64,000 nt of DNA from Flammulina velutipes (Eukaryota; Basidiomycota; Agaricomycetes; Agaricales; Physalacriaceae), in the NCBI GenBank assembly GCA_011800155.1, contig CM022368.1, forward strand, positions 2,666,001-2,730,000, in the 5' to 3' direction. A program made the translations under genes and the position numbers. This document shows, piece after piece, positions 11,079 to 22,549 of the stretch; position 1 is the first letter of the stretch, and each line of letters begins with the position of its first letter. The notes below the pieces were generated by a model, which saw nothing but the letters and a program-made list of their open reading frames with translations, was not told the origin of the DNA and did not search any database.

Positions 11079-11505
11079 CTTCGCAGTGGTTACAAAGGTG
11101 AGGAATTACTGGGAACTCTTTATAGTTGGCGTGCAAGGAAATACCAAAAGTCCGAGGTACGAGGTTGGGTATTTCCGGTGCACCATCCGTGATGCTTGAC
11201 TGTTAGAACAGCAGCAGAAGCATCACGATGATGGACGCGCCAGATGACTGTCCTGAGGCAGTATCTCAAATTGAGTTGTTTGATTTCAGGCGAGTTTCCC
11301 GCGCAAGAATACCTGCATCTATTGCAGCGGGGGAAATGTATGTCGATAGTCGGTTCTTCATTCTTCTTACGCGTCGTAGTCGGTAGAACGTGTACAGTCA
11401 TAGGAACATAGCGAAAGTTGAATGACGCATGATGATAATAAGAAGCAAAGAGGTTCTAAACAAACAACTATCAACAAAGCTTAAATTACATCAACGCCAC
11501 ACATA
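11079..11505. other. Intergenic region upstream of the GMC gene
   Basis: 427 bp between the GMC start codon and the stop codon of the second P450, both on the minus strand. It should contain the GMC promoter. No gene or repeat recognised. Confidence 0.45.
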
Positions 11506-13502
11506 TTATGACGCGACAGCCTGCTGCAAAAGTGAAGGCGACCCAGGACGCGGTACTAAGCTGCACAATAAACCTTTGGGAAACCTAGATATATCTGTAA
11601 GAACCCGTATTTTTGGCAAACAGAATGTACCAACGCTACTAAACCCGCTGTGAAGTCCATCGCATCATTCATATCTTCATTGATAGGAATGATCTCAAAC
11701 AAAGTCGCGATGCGAGCAATCACCAGCATGAGAAACTGATCCGCAAAGCTTGCACCAGGACATCGTCTACAGCGTAGTAGTACGCCATCACAGGCGATGT
11801 CAAGCCATAGATATCATGGTACACACCTTCTGCCAAATCCGTAAATGAACTTCCGAGGATCTGGAGCCTTATCATCTTGGTAGCGGGATGGCATGAATTT
11901 GTGTGGCTCATGGTACAACGACGGATCGTGGAGGACAGCCCTGGGGTCAACCTGATCAGAACTGTACACACGGAGAGCGTCGTTCAGACCTCACCAGATA
12001 TTACCCATCACCCACGACCTCTTCGGAATGCGATAGCCAAGATACTCCTGCTCGCATGTGTTGCTGTGAGGAACCAGGGGAACCGCAGGATGTACGCGAT
12101 GTACTTCCTTTATCACGTCTTGAAGATAAGGGAGGTTGAGAATGTCGGGTGCGAGTGGAATGGTATTGTGGCCAATCACATTGACGATCTCCTTGTAAAT
12201 CTGATCTTGGATATCGCGATGCGAGGCTATGATGTTCAAAAAGTTCAAGATCACGGCGCTGAGCTGCTAAATGCTTGAGAGATCTGGAACAAGAAGGGGT
12301 AAAAGGCTCCACGAACGGTCTCTGTGCCAGCTAAGAGTACCTGTTAGTTGATGCATTATCAACACGATCTTATGGCGTACCGCTAAAGAGACTGCCAGCA
12401 GCGTACATGACCATCAGATCATCTTCTTTGGAGCGATGAGGATTGAGCTTCAGATAGCGCTGCACAAGACAGTGCTCATACTCTTCATGCTCCTAGCAGA
12501 AACACAATTCGGGAGACCTGCATTGAAGATAAAACAGGAAGACAGTACCGTCGATTTCTTCACCGCCTCGAACGGAATCCTGACCATCTCCTCGTACGAC
12601 CGTTTTGCGTTCTGTGCCCATTTTTGAAACGTGGCATATGGCATCCACTTCGGAATCCACATCACTGTATAACAGTAGCTGAGCCATGGACTTAGTCGAG
12701 GCATGCCAATATCGCCGCTTACGTGCCGGGTATGAGTTCACTAGCCACCTCCCAGGCTGTAAGGCCTCACCGGTCTGATGTGCGACAGCCTTTGCAAGCT
12801 CGAGGTAGCTCGAGTCCGGTTCGTGGCCATATGAGAACGCTCCAATCAGCTGTTGGATCACACTAAAGATGTAAATGAATAAGACGGCAAGGGGAGCTAG
12901 AGCTGAGCAACTCGCGCTTGAACATCGTTGTATATGTCCTTGGATTCTCCGATAGCGCAACAAAGTTGTATAGAATAGCTGTCAAGAAGACCACACCAGT
13001 CCTTGGACACAGAGGTAGGGGATAAAGGCGCTTGCAAGACCTTGCGCATCTTCCTTAGTCGATCATTATAATATGTGAACCCGATGTTACTGGAGAGTTT
13101 CTCGATGAATATACAAATAGACCCAAGATATCGATAGCTTACTTTTGCCGACCCAGTAATTCAACCATAGGCCATCGTGGACGACACGCGTACACAGCAT
13201 TCTTGTCCAGTAAGTCCAACAAAGTCTCAGCTGTGTTGAGGACTATGACGGACGTCCCACCTAGTGATGGCGCAGAAATCACTGGACCGAGAATCGTGGA
13301 GTTTGAAGCATAAGACTCCCAGCGATATCGGAACGAGTCAATTGAGCAACCTGGGCCTGTGTCAGTCTTGCGGTAGAAGCTGTATATAATGGGAAATCTG
13401 ACCTGGTGGCAGAGGTTTGCGGTTTCGTCCTGCAGCAGCCCATGCGAGTATCCAAACGACGCCAAGAACTAGAACAAGAGTCGCCAGACGCTCTGCAGAC
13501 AT
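11506..13502 (-). CDS. Cytochrome P450 monooxygenase (second, OrdA-like)
   Basis: Begins M-S-A-E-R-L-A-T-L-V-L-V-L-G-V-V-W-I-L-A, a membrane anchor, followed by the proline hinge K-P-L-P-P-G. Later segments are V-I-V-L-N-T-A-E-T-L-L-D-L-L-D-K-N, Y-G-H-E-P-D-S-S-Y, L-M-V-Y-A-A-G-S-L-F-S-G (I helix), V-I-K-E-V-H-R-V-H-P (ExxR) and the heme loop Y-G-F-G-R-R-R-C-P-G. The C-terminus is placed by an intron that restores F-P-K-G-L-L-C-S-L-V-P-R-P-G, stop TAA at 11506-11508. About 500 residues, close to the usual length. The stretch just after the proline hinge is poorly conserved compared with the usual P-L-I-G-N-L region. Shares its upstream region with the DUF6534 gene. Confidence 0.85.
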
Positions 13503-14025
13503 TGAGGGCTTGACTGAGATCTGAGGGCTAGTAGGGGCTAGTATGGGGAAGTTGAGATACTAGAACCTCCGCGATGGTTCTCCAGGACGCCATCGCAATA
13601 GAATGAATGAGAGAAGCGGTACCAGGGGGTTTGCAAACTAGTTCGGCTTAAGCGAGAATCGAACGCAGCCGCGGTAAATCCTAGGTTTGTCGGTTCGTAG
13701 AATGATAGGAACACTGGGAAATGCTAGAGATTGAGAAGGCTGGGAATGGATGTTCGACGAACGCTCGTTACGGAGAATACCGCACGAAGTGCACGTGGTA
13801 TATCCGACCCTGTCGAGCGCCACCCGTTTCACCACCATTGGGCTGAGTATGTGAACCGTGTCAGGACTCTCTATAGCATGTTCTTATTCTCGGTGTTGAT
13901 CATCATGACCGTCAATCTATGGTACGCCATTGATCTCAAGGACTTCCGAGCCCCGGCCAGATGCATGTCAGCCTCTCCGGAACGTTTAAAACCAAGTTCC
14001 TCCATCCGCCTACGCTAAGAGATTC
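13503..14025. promoter_or_regulatory. Divergent promoter between second P450 and DUF6534 gene
   Basis: 523 bp between two divergent start codons. The interval has short open frames but no coding signature. It presumably carries regulatory sites for both genes. Confidence 0.45.
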
Positions 14026-15899
14026 ATGGCTACCGCAGCTACTCCGAGTCAGCAGGTCGTCGTTGATATTACTAAATCGTTCGGGTCTTGTCTTATCGGT
14101 AGCTGGCTGTCGTGCATCATCTATGGCGCTTCGACGCTTCAAGTGTACGTTCTTATTCCAGTATCGCGGATGTCAGAACTAACCCTATTCGTCAGCTACA
14201 TCTATTTTATCAAGTTGGTTATATCTCTTTCGAGATTGGCACTTGACCTAAGCCTTTGCAACAGCTTCGGAGACCATGACCCACTTCAGCTCCAACTCTT
14301 GGTGAAATTTCCTTTCCTGAAAGTCTTTTGATATATTTTTCTCATTGTTCTCTAGATTTTTGTGATGTGGTACGTCCTGTGGTATTGAGTTAATTAAACC
14401 AAGCCTACGACCCCATAGGATTCTCGATACAGGCAATCAAGTTCTTGAACTCAAAGGCAGTAAGTAACTCCCCCATCACAGGACGATGTCAACCTACTTA
14501 TCGTGATATGAAGACTGGCGCCCTCTTGCTGCCGAGTATGGCAATGTTGTGGGACTCGCCGGGATTGAACCGTAAGTGTTCCTCCTCGTATCTTACGTTA
14601 GCTTATTCGTTGGCGCAGGGAACATATGGTGAATCATCTGAATCTTGGCTCTTCTTTAACTAACGGAGAATATTCAGCATCATACTTGGATAGAGGTAGA
14701 CCTAATTTTATCCCATCGGTATCATCTCAAAGCTGAAAACCCTCGTTCCAGGCGCTGATTATCTTTATCGTGCAGTTTTATTTCATTCGCAGAATATGGC
14801 TATGTGCGATGCATTCGCGTACCATACTGATGTATCTCTGACACGCGAACTCTCACAGTTGCCAAACAGTCTCTTCTTCGGTCACGTACACAGAAGGTTT
14901 TGGGTAAAATCTTTGTGGTCTTCATGGTGAGTTCTCTATGTTTTTAGCTGTACATCCTGTCAGTCTCATCACTTATATCATCAGGTACTTCTAGCTTCGT
15001 GGCAAATGAGTAAGTTATATGGGGTTTCCCTGTGTCATACTAATGCGCCTCACAGTTGGTGTAGTTAGTGAGTACCTCAGGCACATCCTCTTCAAGACAC
15101 TAATTGTTGACGGTAGTCTACCAGAGATATGGGTGAGCTTTTGAACCTCTTCGCACTTCTAATTGCACATTGAGATGGAAGCGATACTAGTTATGGAACG
15201 GATCTCGCTACGTTATCCAGTCCACTCCTTGTGGTAAGTCATGCATAGTCGTGCGCTATAACTTGACTCGAACTAATTTGACATCGCTTAGGGCTTGAAC
15301 ATCTCTCTTCGCGCTGCTGCTGCCGCGCTGGACATCATTACCGCCCTGGGCATGCTCTATCTTCTTACTCGGTCAGGAGGAGGAGGTCATTTTAACAAGT
15401 AAGAAACCAATAGACAATAAATAGGTCCGCCACTCACGGCGTTTCAGTACTAGACGAATGGTCTACCGCCTCATCCTCGTTACGGTGGGTAGTGGTGCTT
15501 TGACGGCGATTGCAGTTACAATCGTTCTAATCTTGGTACGTAGTACCTTGTGACACTACACCGCACTGATCAATGGACTATCAGCTCGCTGTGTATCCCG
15601 ATACGATCTACTACACCATTGTGGAGTTCGCTCTCTGCTCCCTCTATTTCAGCACGCTCCTCGTCAATCTAAACACTCGCGAATTCGTCCAAGGCAAACC
15701 GACCGGTGTGGTTAGTTCCATGTCTGCTTTTGACCCGTCACCGCGGCGTTATGCTACCGATGGCTCCGACGGCAATACTCTTACACTTACGCCGATGGAT
15801 AAGAAGAGCACGGGGGGTGAGTCCAGTATGCTTGATATCCGGGTCAGTCTTCATCTGCGCGTGGACTACAATGGGCCTCTGATCAATACAGTAGATTGA
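14026..15899 (+). CDS. DUF6534-type seven-helix membrane protein
   Basis: Integral membrane protein of a family expanded in mushroom fungi, function unknown. The start M-A-T-A-A-T-P-S-Q-Q precedes the first helix S-F-G-S-C-L-I-G-S-W-L-S-C-I-I-Y-G, then T-L-Q-V-Y-I-Y-F, typical of the family ('G...LYG..T.QVY.YF'). Further helices include L-I-I-F-I-V-Q-F-Y-F-I-R-R-I-W and a helix with A-L-D-I-I-T-A-L-G-M-L-Y-L-L-T-R-S. The DUF6534 core is N-T-R-R-M-V-Y-R-L-I-L-V-T-V-G-S-G-A-L-T, then L-C-S-L-Y-F-S-T-L-L-V-N-L-N-T-R-E. A soluble Ser/Thr-rich tail follows. At least ten introns, several exons very short. Start chosen because the upstream ORF is not continuous with it. Position between a P450 and the A-T-R gene hints at a transport or sensing role, which is only inference. 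Confidence 0.75.
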
Positions 15900-16144
15900 C
15901 CGGGAAATCGACGCCAAATTAGACGGACCTGATGTATTTGCGCCGAGATCGTTCAGGCAAAGTAAATATAGTAGTACAGTCTAAGCTGAAGGATTAGAGC
16001 TTTGTGGCTCAAATTGTGGCCAAATGTATTTATTTTGGACTTGCGGAGTTTGCCGAAGTAATGACTTGCCTTTCGTCCACGACGAAGGCCACATGAATAG
16101 CATGTTTTCCCACCCACCAGTTTTGCCTTGTATTCGACCAACGT

Positions 16145-19100
16145 ATGGACTTTACAGTCAATAATTTGCTGCATTCCGCGGTCGACTGGACGGTTCCGCC
16201 TTTGGACGGCTCTCTTCTGGTCCCCGAGTTATACGACTTTCACTACGCGCATAACCCGACCCACCCTGTCTTTACCTATCCAGACACAGCTCAAAATGGG
16301 CTGTTCTATGTGCGCTATGCAGAGCTCGTTCCTGCAGCCCATCGCGCCGGCTTTCTGGTCTCCAACTTGGTCCAACATGATCTCAACAGCAATATCAAGC
16401 CTATCCTCATTGCAAGCCTTGACATGAGTGGTGAGTTCATAGGTTTCTCTTGTTGTTCTTTACTCAGAATTGCTCAGATACAATCACAACGTTCACGACC
16501 TACTTGGGAATACTCAGAGCTGGCATACAACTGATGCCTATATCACCGCGAAATTCTCCCGCAATTGTTGCTTATCTTCTTCGAGAGGCTCGCCCGACTC
16601 ATCTTTTGGTCAGTGAAGATGCAGCCATGCAAGACCTTGCCTCGAAAGCCTTGGATATCCTTCTAGACGAAGATAAACCCATCCGCATTCCAATGCCGAT
16701 ATACGGTGACCTCTACACTGAACGTCTTGATTTTCAGCCGCTACCGCCCCGCCCTCTGAGCCTGACAGTGTCGCGTATCATCATGCATTCCTCAGGTAAA
16801 ATTCAGTACTACCTCCATTCGTTGTTGTTAATCCCGCCTGCTTAGGCTCAACCTCTTTTCCGAAAATAATTCGTTACTCAGACAAGGTGCTTTTCCATCT
16901 TGCAATGGCACCTTGTGAGCTAGAGCCCCCATCTACGGGCCTTCCTCATCCTTGAAATCAGACACTGCAAGTCAAAACTACAACGGACGTACTTTCGCTG
17001 GACATACGTTGATGAACCTCTATCATCTATCTGGCATTTTCTTCTTGACCTGGCAGGTGAGGAAAGTCACATTGGAATTTGCCTAGGCTATAATGCATTC
17101 CAGCCGACAACTGGCATGATAATCGGCATTTTCCCTCCAAAACGACCTGCCATCGTACCGTCATTCGAAGCTGTATGGAACGGCACATTGAGTGTCAAGC
17201 CTGACTATCTATTCATAATCCCGGTCTTTTTGGAGGCAAGTCTTAATTCTATACTATCGTCCGAGCATATCTAACAGTATACATAGGATTGGGCTGCTGA
17301 TCCAGAAAAGGTGGCTTACCTTCGAACTCTGAAAGGCATTGTACGTTTTTCATTACAAGTGCGCATCGACAATCGTTGATGTCTGAACTCAGGTATTCGG
17401 AGGAGCGCCGTTGAACAAGGAGGTGGGCGACCGATTAGTACGGGAAGGATGCACCATCTATAGCACCCTTGGATCGTTCGTGCACACTGCTTGCCCGCCA
17501 TCGCCATTCTGATTGATTAATAGAACTGAAGCTGGAACCTACTGCACCCACATCCCGCGTAGGCACTCATTCATTGATGGTAAAATCAGCTCAAAGTTTG
17601 TGGCGGTTTAGCATCATTTGGACCACACTGGGAATACATCGAGCTTAGTCCTATGATGGCGAGCATCATGGACCCGCAGGGGGATGGCACGTTTGAGTTG
17701 ATTGCAATTGTGAGCATTATCGACGCTGCTAATATCCATAGCCAACGCAGCTCACTCTGTCAAGGCACGATCGACCGACATTCTACCCGTGGTGAACATG
17801 CAATGGAATAAGCAAGATGCATATGCGACCAATGATTTGTTTATTCCTCATCCAACGATTCCTGGCCTTTGGAAGCTAGTTGGAAGGAAGGACGACCAAA
17901 TAACGCTTTCTACGGGAGAGAAGGTGTGTAAAGAAGGTCACTGAACGGGGCAATAACTTAATGTTCTCTCAGACAAATCCGATACCACTAGGTATGTTGC
18001 AGCTCGCTCGATACACTGCTCTCTAGCTGACCATCATCGGGTAGAGGCGATCTTGAACCGTGACCCTCACGTTGATTCTTCCATTATGTTCGGCCGCGGG
18101 CGATTTCAGAATGGAGTCCTCGTCCAACTCAATGCTGAGTTCCAGTTCGAGTCGCAAGACAGCGAATCGGCGATCAAGTATCGGACACTCATCTGGCCAA
18201 GCATTCAGAAAATGAACGATATTGCACCAAGTCACTCAAGATTATTCAAGGAGGTTAGCGTTCTTTGTCGTATGCCAAGCAACTCCCTCAATTTTCATTT
18301 CAAGATGATCATCTTCTCTAGTCCTGAGAAACCTTTCGCGGTAACGCCGAAGGGAACTGTCAGGCGGGCTTTCACTTTGAAGGCATATGACGCGGAAATC
18401 GACGAGCTGTATTCGACACTCGCGAGTAGCGAAAGCATAACGCCTCCGGCGTTCTGGAATTCTGAATCCTCTCTCGCGTTCATGAGAGCAGTCGTCAACA
18501 AAGTGCTCTCCCATCCCGCGGCTGTAGACGATGACAAGGATATCTTTGAAGTTGGATGTGATAGGTTCGTTTCTTTCAACGAATCGAAAGTTGCGCGCTG
18601 AAAATTGTTTCATTTTGACAGTTTGCAAGCTACATGGATACGCCACGCTGTTGTGCACGCTCTTCGGGATAGGCAGCCTAACAAGGCACGGACCATTTCA
18701 AGCAGTTTTGTTCATACACATCCTACGATAAAGGATATGGCGGCATTCCTCACAAAAGGGTCTCCTAAAATCTTCAATGCGGACATACAAACCGCTACTA
18801 TCCGTGATATGCTCGAAGCCATCGCCCCTTTGGGATCGTTCTCGCGGTCTTTGGACGTTAATCCTCGATCTACACATGGAGAACTTGAGGGTGCCGTCTT
18901 ATTCATCACGGGAACCACTGGGAGCTTAGGAGCTGCGGTGTTGGCTGGATGTGTTGAGCGTCGGGAAATAAAGAAGATCTATGCGTTCAATCGCGTGTCC
19001 AAGGACGGAAAGACCCTGCTTGACAGGCAGAAGAGGTCCTTCTCAACTCTGGGATATCCTCCCAGCCTCGCACTGTCAGAGAAGATCGTCCTGGTAGAGG

Positions 19101-20157
19101 GTACCATCACGGAAGGAAGCTTGGGTATCCATGTAGAGCTGGAAAAAGAAGTGAGCATCAATCGTCTTTTCGAAAAGTGGACACTACTGATATTGCCGTT
19201 CGTCAAGATTTGGGCGAATGTTACCCATGTCATACACAATGCATGGCCTGTCGACTTTAATTGGATGTTACCTTCCTTTGCCAGTGCTCTCAAAAGCATG
19301 CGGGACCTCGTCTCATTGGCGTCGACAGCATCGCAGCGCCCTCGATTCGTGTTCATCAGCTCAATTAGTGTCCTACGTAGTACGTCGCTTTACATCCTAA
19401 CCAACGCGTTTTCGAATAACTTCCGCTGCAGATAGAGACTCGGAAGCCGGGTCTGCCCCCGAGGCCCCAGTCGATGACTGCAAGTTTGCTATAGGCCTCG
19501 GATACAGCGAAAGCAAATGGATCGCCGAACAGATGTTGGTCCGGGCGGCGCGCGAGGCATCTATGGAGGTGACTGTTATACGAGTCGGGCAAGTGTCGGG
19601 TGGTATCAACGGCTACTGGAAACCATCGGATTGGGTCCCCGCCATTGTGCAATCTGGTCGTGCGTTAGGATGTTTGCCTAGACTTCGTGGGGTGAGTGGG
19701 TGGTTTGGTCTGGTGCAAGGCTTTGCTGATCTGTGCGCACGAGAAGTCGTGCTCCTGGGTTCCCTTCGACGTAGCGGCGGGTGCCGTACTGGACATTACG
19801 CTGAGCAACATTGAACAACCAAGTCAAATTGTGCATCTCGTTCACCCGAAGCCCCGGCCTTCTGAAGAGATCTCCCGTATGCTAGCAGAGCGTTTAGGTA
19901 TCTCATCGGTCGAATTTGCGGATTGGGTCAAAAGGCTGGAGGAGGAGGAACAGGGACCACCAGAGCGAGTAGTGGATCTCCCAGCTTTGAAGCTCCTCGA
20001 TTTCTTCAGGATGAGCCTTTTGCAGTCAGAGGTGGATTTTGAATGCGTAGAAGCCCAGCGGATGTCAGACACTCTTCGCGATGCTAGGCCACTGGGCGAA
20101 GATGATGTAGATATGTGGCTTCAGCGCTGGTGTGAGGAAGGATTTTTGAAAATGTAG
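16145..20157 (+). CDS. NRPS-like carboxylate reductase (A-T-R)
   Basis: Three-domain enzyme of roughly 1,050-1,100 residues without a condensation domain. It adenylates a carboxylic acid, loads it on a phosphopantetheine arm and reduces it to an aldehyde with NADPH. The adenylation domain shows core motifs H-S-S-G-S-T-S-F-P-K (A3), Y-S-T-L-G-S-T-E-A-G-T (A5), G-R-K-D-D-Q-I (A8) and P-K-G-T-V-R-R (A10 Lys). The carrier domain has F-E-V-G-C-D-S-L-Q-A with the attachment Ser. The thioester reductase domain has I-T-G-T-T-G-S-L-G-A (NADPH loop), H-N-A-W-P-V-D-F-N, F-I-S-S and Y-S-E-S-K-W (Tyr/Lys). About fourteen introns, one GC-AG (17236-17286). The Ser codon is split by intron 18565-18621. Alpha-aminoadipate reductase LYS2 is the primary-metabolism relative, but the setting next to P450, GMC and UbiA genes favours an aryl or other specialised acid. 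Confidence 0.92.
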
Positions 20158-20178
20158 AAAGTGTAAACTGTATTGCGT

Positions 20179-21500
20179 TCAGCACATGTAATCCCAACCA
20201 TTTGTCCGTTTTCTGTCCTCTCTAAACGTTAAGCTGGAGGGAGCTCTAGAGTATTCCGGCCGCCTCATAATCATTCCTTCCAACTTTTCCTTGTCGGCCT
20301 TGAGGTCGCCCTTCGTCAGCCTATATTTCCTCGGCATGATCCCCTTCCCAAACATTTCTGTAACATGATTGGAGCACAAGAGCGCTATGGCTATGTTTAG
20401 TAAATGCACCGCCACCAATGCAAACGTCGTTTGCCAGATCGTCTTGAGGTGAAGACGCTCGAACCTGTATAGCTTGCCTCGGCAGCCAGGTAGCGCTGTC
20501 CGCGGATAACATCGTCGACTGGGAACAGCCTCGTGCAGAGGCGAAAGGAAGCCACAACAGTGTAAGGAGTTTTGAATGAGTAGTCGCCCGAGAGGTGTGA
20601 AGAACTGACTCCAGAAAAAAGATATCTTGTGATCAAGAGCAAATGAAGAGCGTTTGTAAGAGGCGTAGCCAATAGCAAGCATGGACATAAGGGCGGGCCA
20701 TAAGAGGAGGTTGTAAATCGCGAGAATGGGACGGGAATTGACGATGATGCCTGTCAGGCCGACGATGGATGTGAAGAGAAGAATCGAGCCCGCGAAGCTG
20801 ATGAGGACGAGGATGTCGTGGTCGGCGACGTACATGACATCAGCGTGCGTCCATGCTGGTAAGAGGTTAGTGACAGTAAGGATAACGCGAAGGGACGCGT
20901 ACTTCGAAACCATGTCGCGAGACTGACAAACATGGCGTAGGATCCATATGCCATGACTGTGAGGACTGAGAAGAGTAAGAACCACTTCATCTTTGGCCAT
21001 GCCCGCACGTTATCCATCCCCAGTCCTTGTCCATCATCTGCACGGTGTCGCTGTCGTTCCTTCGTCGCCTTGCTTGCTGGCATGGGCCATCGATGTGTGA
21101 GCTTGTCGTTAACAAGGGTCCGGTTCGAGTCGACAGAACCAGCGCGTTTCCTATCTCCAGAGAATGTACGCAGATTCAATCGCGAAGAGGCTATAGGAGG
21201 ACGGAAGGCGATGATGCTTGGGCCGCGCGACGGACGAGTCTCGTTGTTGTCGGTAGATCCCCGCAGAGTTGCACGCGATGAAGAAGTGAATCGTCGCGAG
21301 TTGTCGTGGCCATCCGTACGAGGCGTCAGAGTAACGTCGCTCAAAGTCCTATCCATCTCGATGGGTGATGAGCAGAGCGTCGTCGTGTATTGGGCATTGT
21401 CGAGCTCATAAGGCGACGGCAACGGCGGTAGTTGTTTCTCTGTTGGCTTATATGTAGCAGATCGCTTTCTAAAGCTTGCTGTTGAATGCGGGCGACTCAT
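20179..21500 (-). CDS. Tetraspanin, Tsp2-like
   Basis: Four-helix membrane organiser of about 424 residues. A long cytoplasmic Ser/Arg-rich N-terminus (about 160 residues, including R-S-A-T-Y-K-P-T-E-K-Q-L-P-P-L-P) precedes helix 1 (K-W-F-L-L-F-S-V-L-T-V-M-A-Y-G-S-Y). After a single 48-nt intron come helices 2 and 3. The large loop carries N-S-L-H-C-C-G-F and a later P-G-C, the tetraspanin CCG plus distal Cys pattern, then helix 4 and a charged tail ending W-D-Y-M-C. The long N-terminal extension and loop arrangement match basidiomycete Tsp2, linked in other fungi to morphogenesis and stress. Converges with the A-T-R gene, with 21 bp between stops. Confident in the family, moderately in the Tsp2 subgroup. 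Confidence 0.8.
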
Positions 21501-21790
21501 TGAAGTGATGGTCAGTGGTCAAGCTCTAATGGACTCGGGACTTGCCGACGCCATATATGGGCACAAAGAGTGTGGCGACAATTCGCACGCGTGTTATACG
21601 CGAAGGATTCATAGAGGACACGTTGAATTAATCCGTCGAGGACGAAGTTTACTTGAATACCTTCCACACTGTTGCGCCACCTTTTCTGAGAGGGAAATCA
21701 TGGGTTGAGATTTCGCTTGACTCAAACCACTACCAGCTTAGACCAGCTTCTAGCCTCGCCGTTACCATCGCATGGAGTTACCAGGACCAA
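21501..21790. other. Intergenic region upstream of the tetraspanin gene
   Basis: Likely promoter of the tetraspanin gene. No coding sequence supported; the short ORFs overlap the flank of the inverted-repeat element. Confidence 0.4.
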
Positions 21791-21833
21791 TAGTGCTCCT
21801 CAATTCTTAGTTTATTGCGTTCAGTTTATTTGG
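21791..21833 (+). repeat. Left terminal inverted repeat
   Basis: 43-bp arm of the inverted repeat; pairs with 22121-22163 with one mismatch. Confidence 0.85.
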
Positions 21834-22120
21834 CTCGCTGATGGCGGACAATCAAACGCTCATGGCAGTCTCCGAGCGCCTGTTCCAGGCCTTTTCGGGG
21901 CCGTGGCGGCGTCGTTGAGAAGGAAATCCCAAAGTTCATCGTTTCGCCCCGTTCAAGTTCGAGGGCTCGTAGGCAGACTCTCTGAGTAGTTATATCTACT
22001 TTGATCAATGATTATCACCGTTCCTTTGCTTCATATACCGGCGCAGAGTTGGAGGATTTTAAACTGGCTTTTAGTGTGATTTTGAGCTCCGCTGATTCGC
22101 ATCACACGGTCCGAGCTGGA

Positions 22121-22163
22121 CCAAATAAACTGAGCGCAATAAACTAAGAATTGAGGAGCACTA
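22121..22163 (-). repeat. Right terminal inverted repeat
   Basis: 43-bp arm, reverse complement of 21791-21833 except one base. Confidence 0.85.
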
Positions 22164-22549
22164 ATGCCAGCGAAATGATAGGCATCGAAATTCGATTCGC
22201 GATTATTATCGAACGTTCGTGGTAAATTGAAGTCCCCGTTGCGCAACACCGCGCAACTATAACCTGTCATGGCTGCAAGGATGGCTCTCGACTCTCGATA
22301 TAGACTTGCTGGTTCCCGGTAAGGGTCGCTATCCAATTGCAGATAAATTATTACTCCCAACAAACGATGTACGTCCTGGCTGACGCGCTGACGGCCTAGA
22401 AATTCAAGCGGAGTCTAAAGTACACACCATCGCCCTTTTCCTCCTACCGCCATCTTCCAACGGTATACTCAGATACTGAGCTCACTCTTGGAGAATATTT
22501 CTTGAAAGCTCACGGGAATTGACGAGTGCGACCCAATGGTACGGTAACT
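22164..22549. other. Intergenic region upstream of the CDF transporter
   Basis: 386 bp between the MITE-like element and the CDF start codon; presumed promoter, nothing else recognised. Confidence 0.4.

Larger units (their letters stand above)
21791..22163. mobile_element. MITE-like element with 43-bp terminal inverted repeats
   Basis: Positions 21791-21833 and 22121-22163 are inverted copies of each other, 42 of 43 bases matching (single T/C difference at position 30 of the repeat). The repeat begins TAGTGCTCCTCAATTCTTAG and each outer end reads TA, so TA could be the target duplication with GTGCTCC... as the true end. The 287 bp between the repeats have no transposase-like ORF. Size, TIR length and TA ends fit a non-autonomous Tc1/mariner-type MITE. 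Copy number in the genome cannot be judged from one window. Confidence 0.7.

Noticed and set aside
13630..13700. TPsiC-like sequence (GTTCGATTC on the minus strand), considered as a tRNA
   Set aside because: No matching acceptor, D or anticodon stems could be folded around it.
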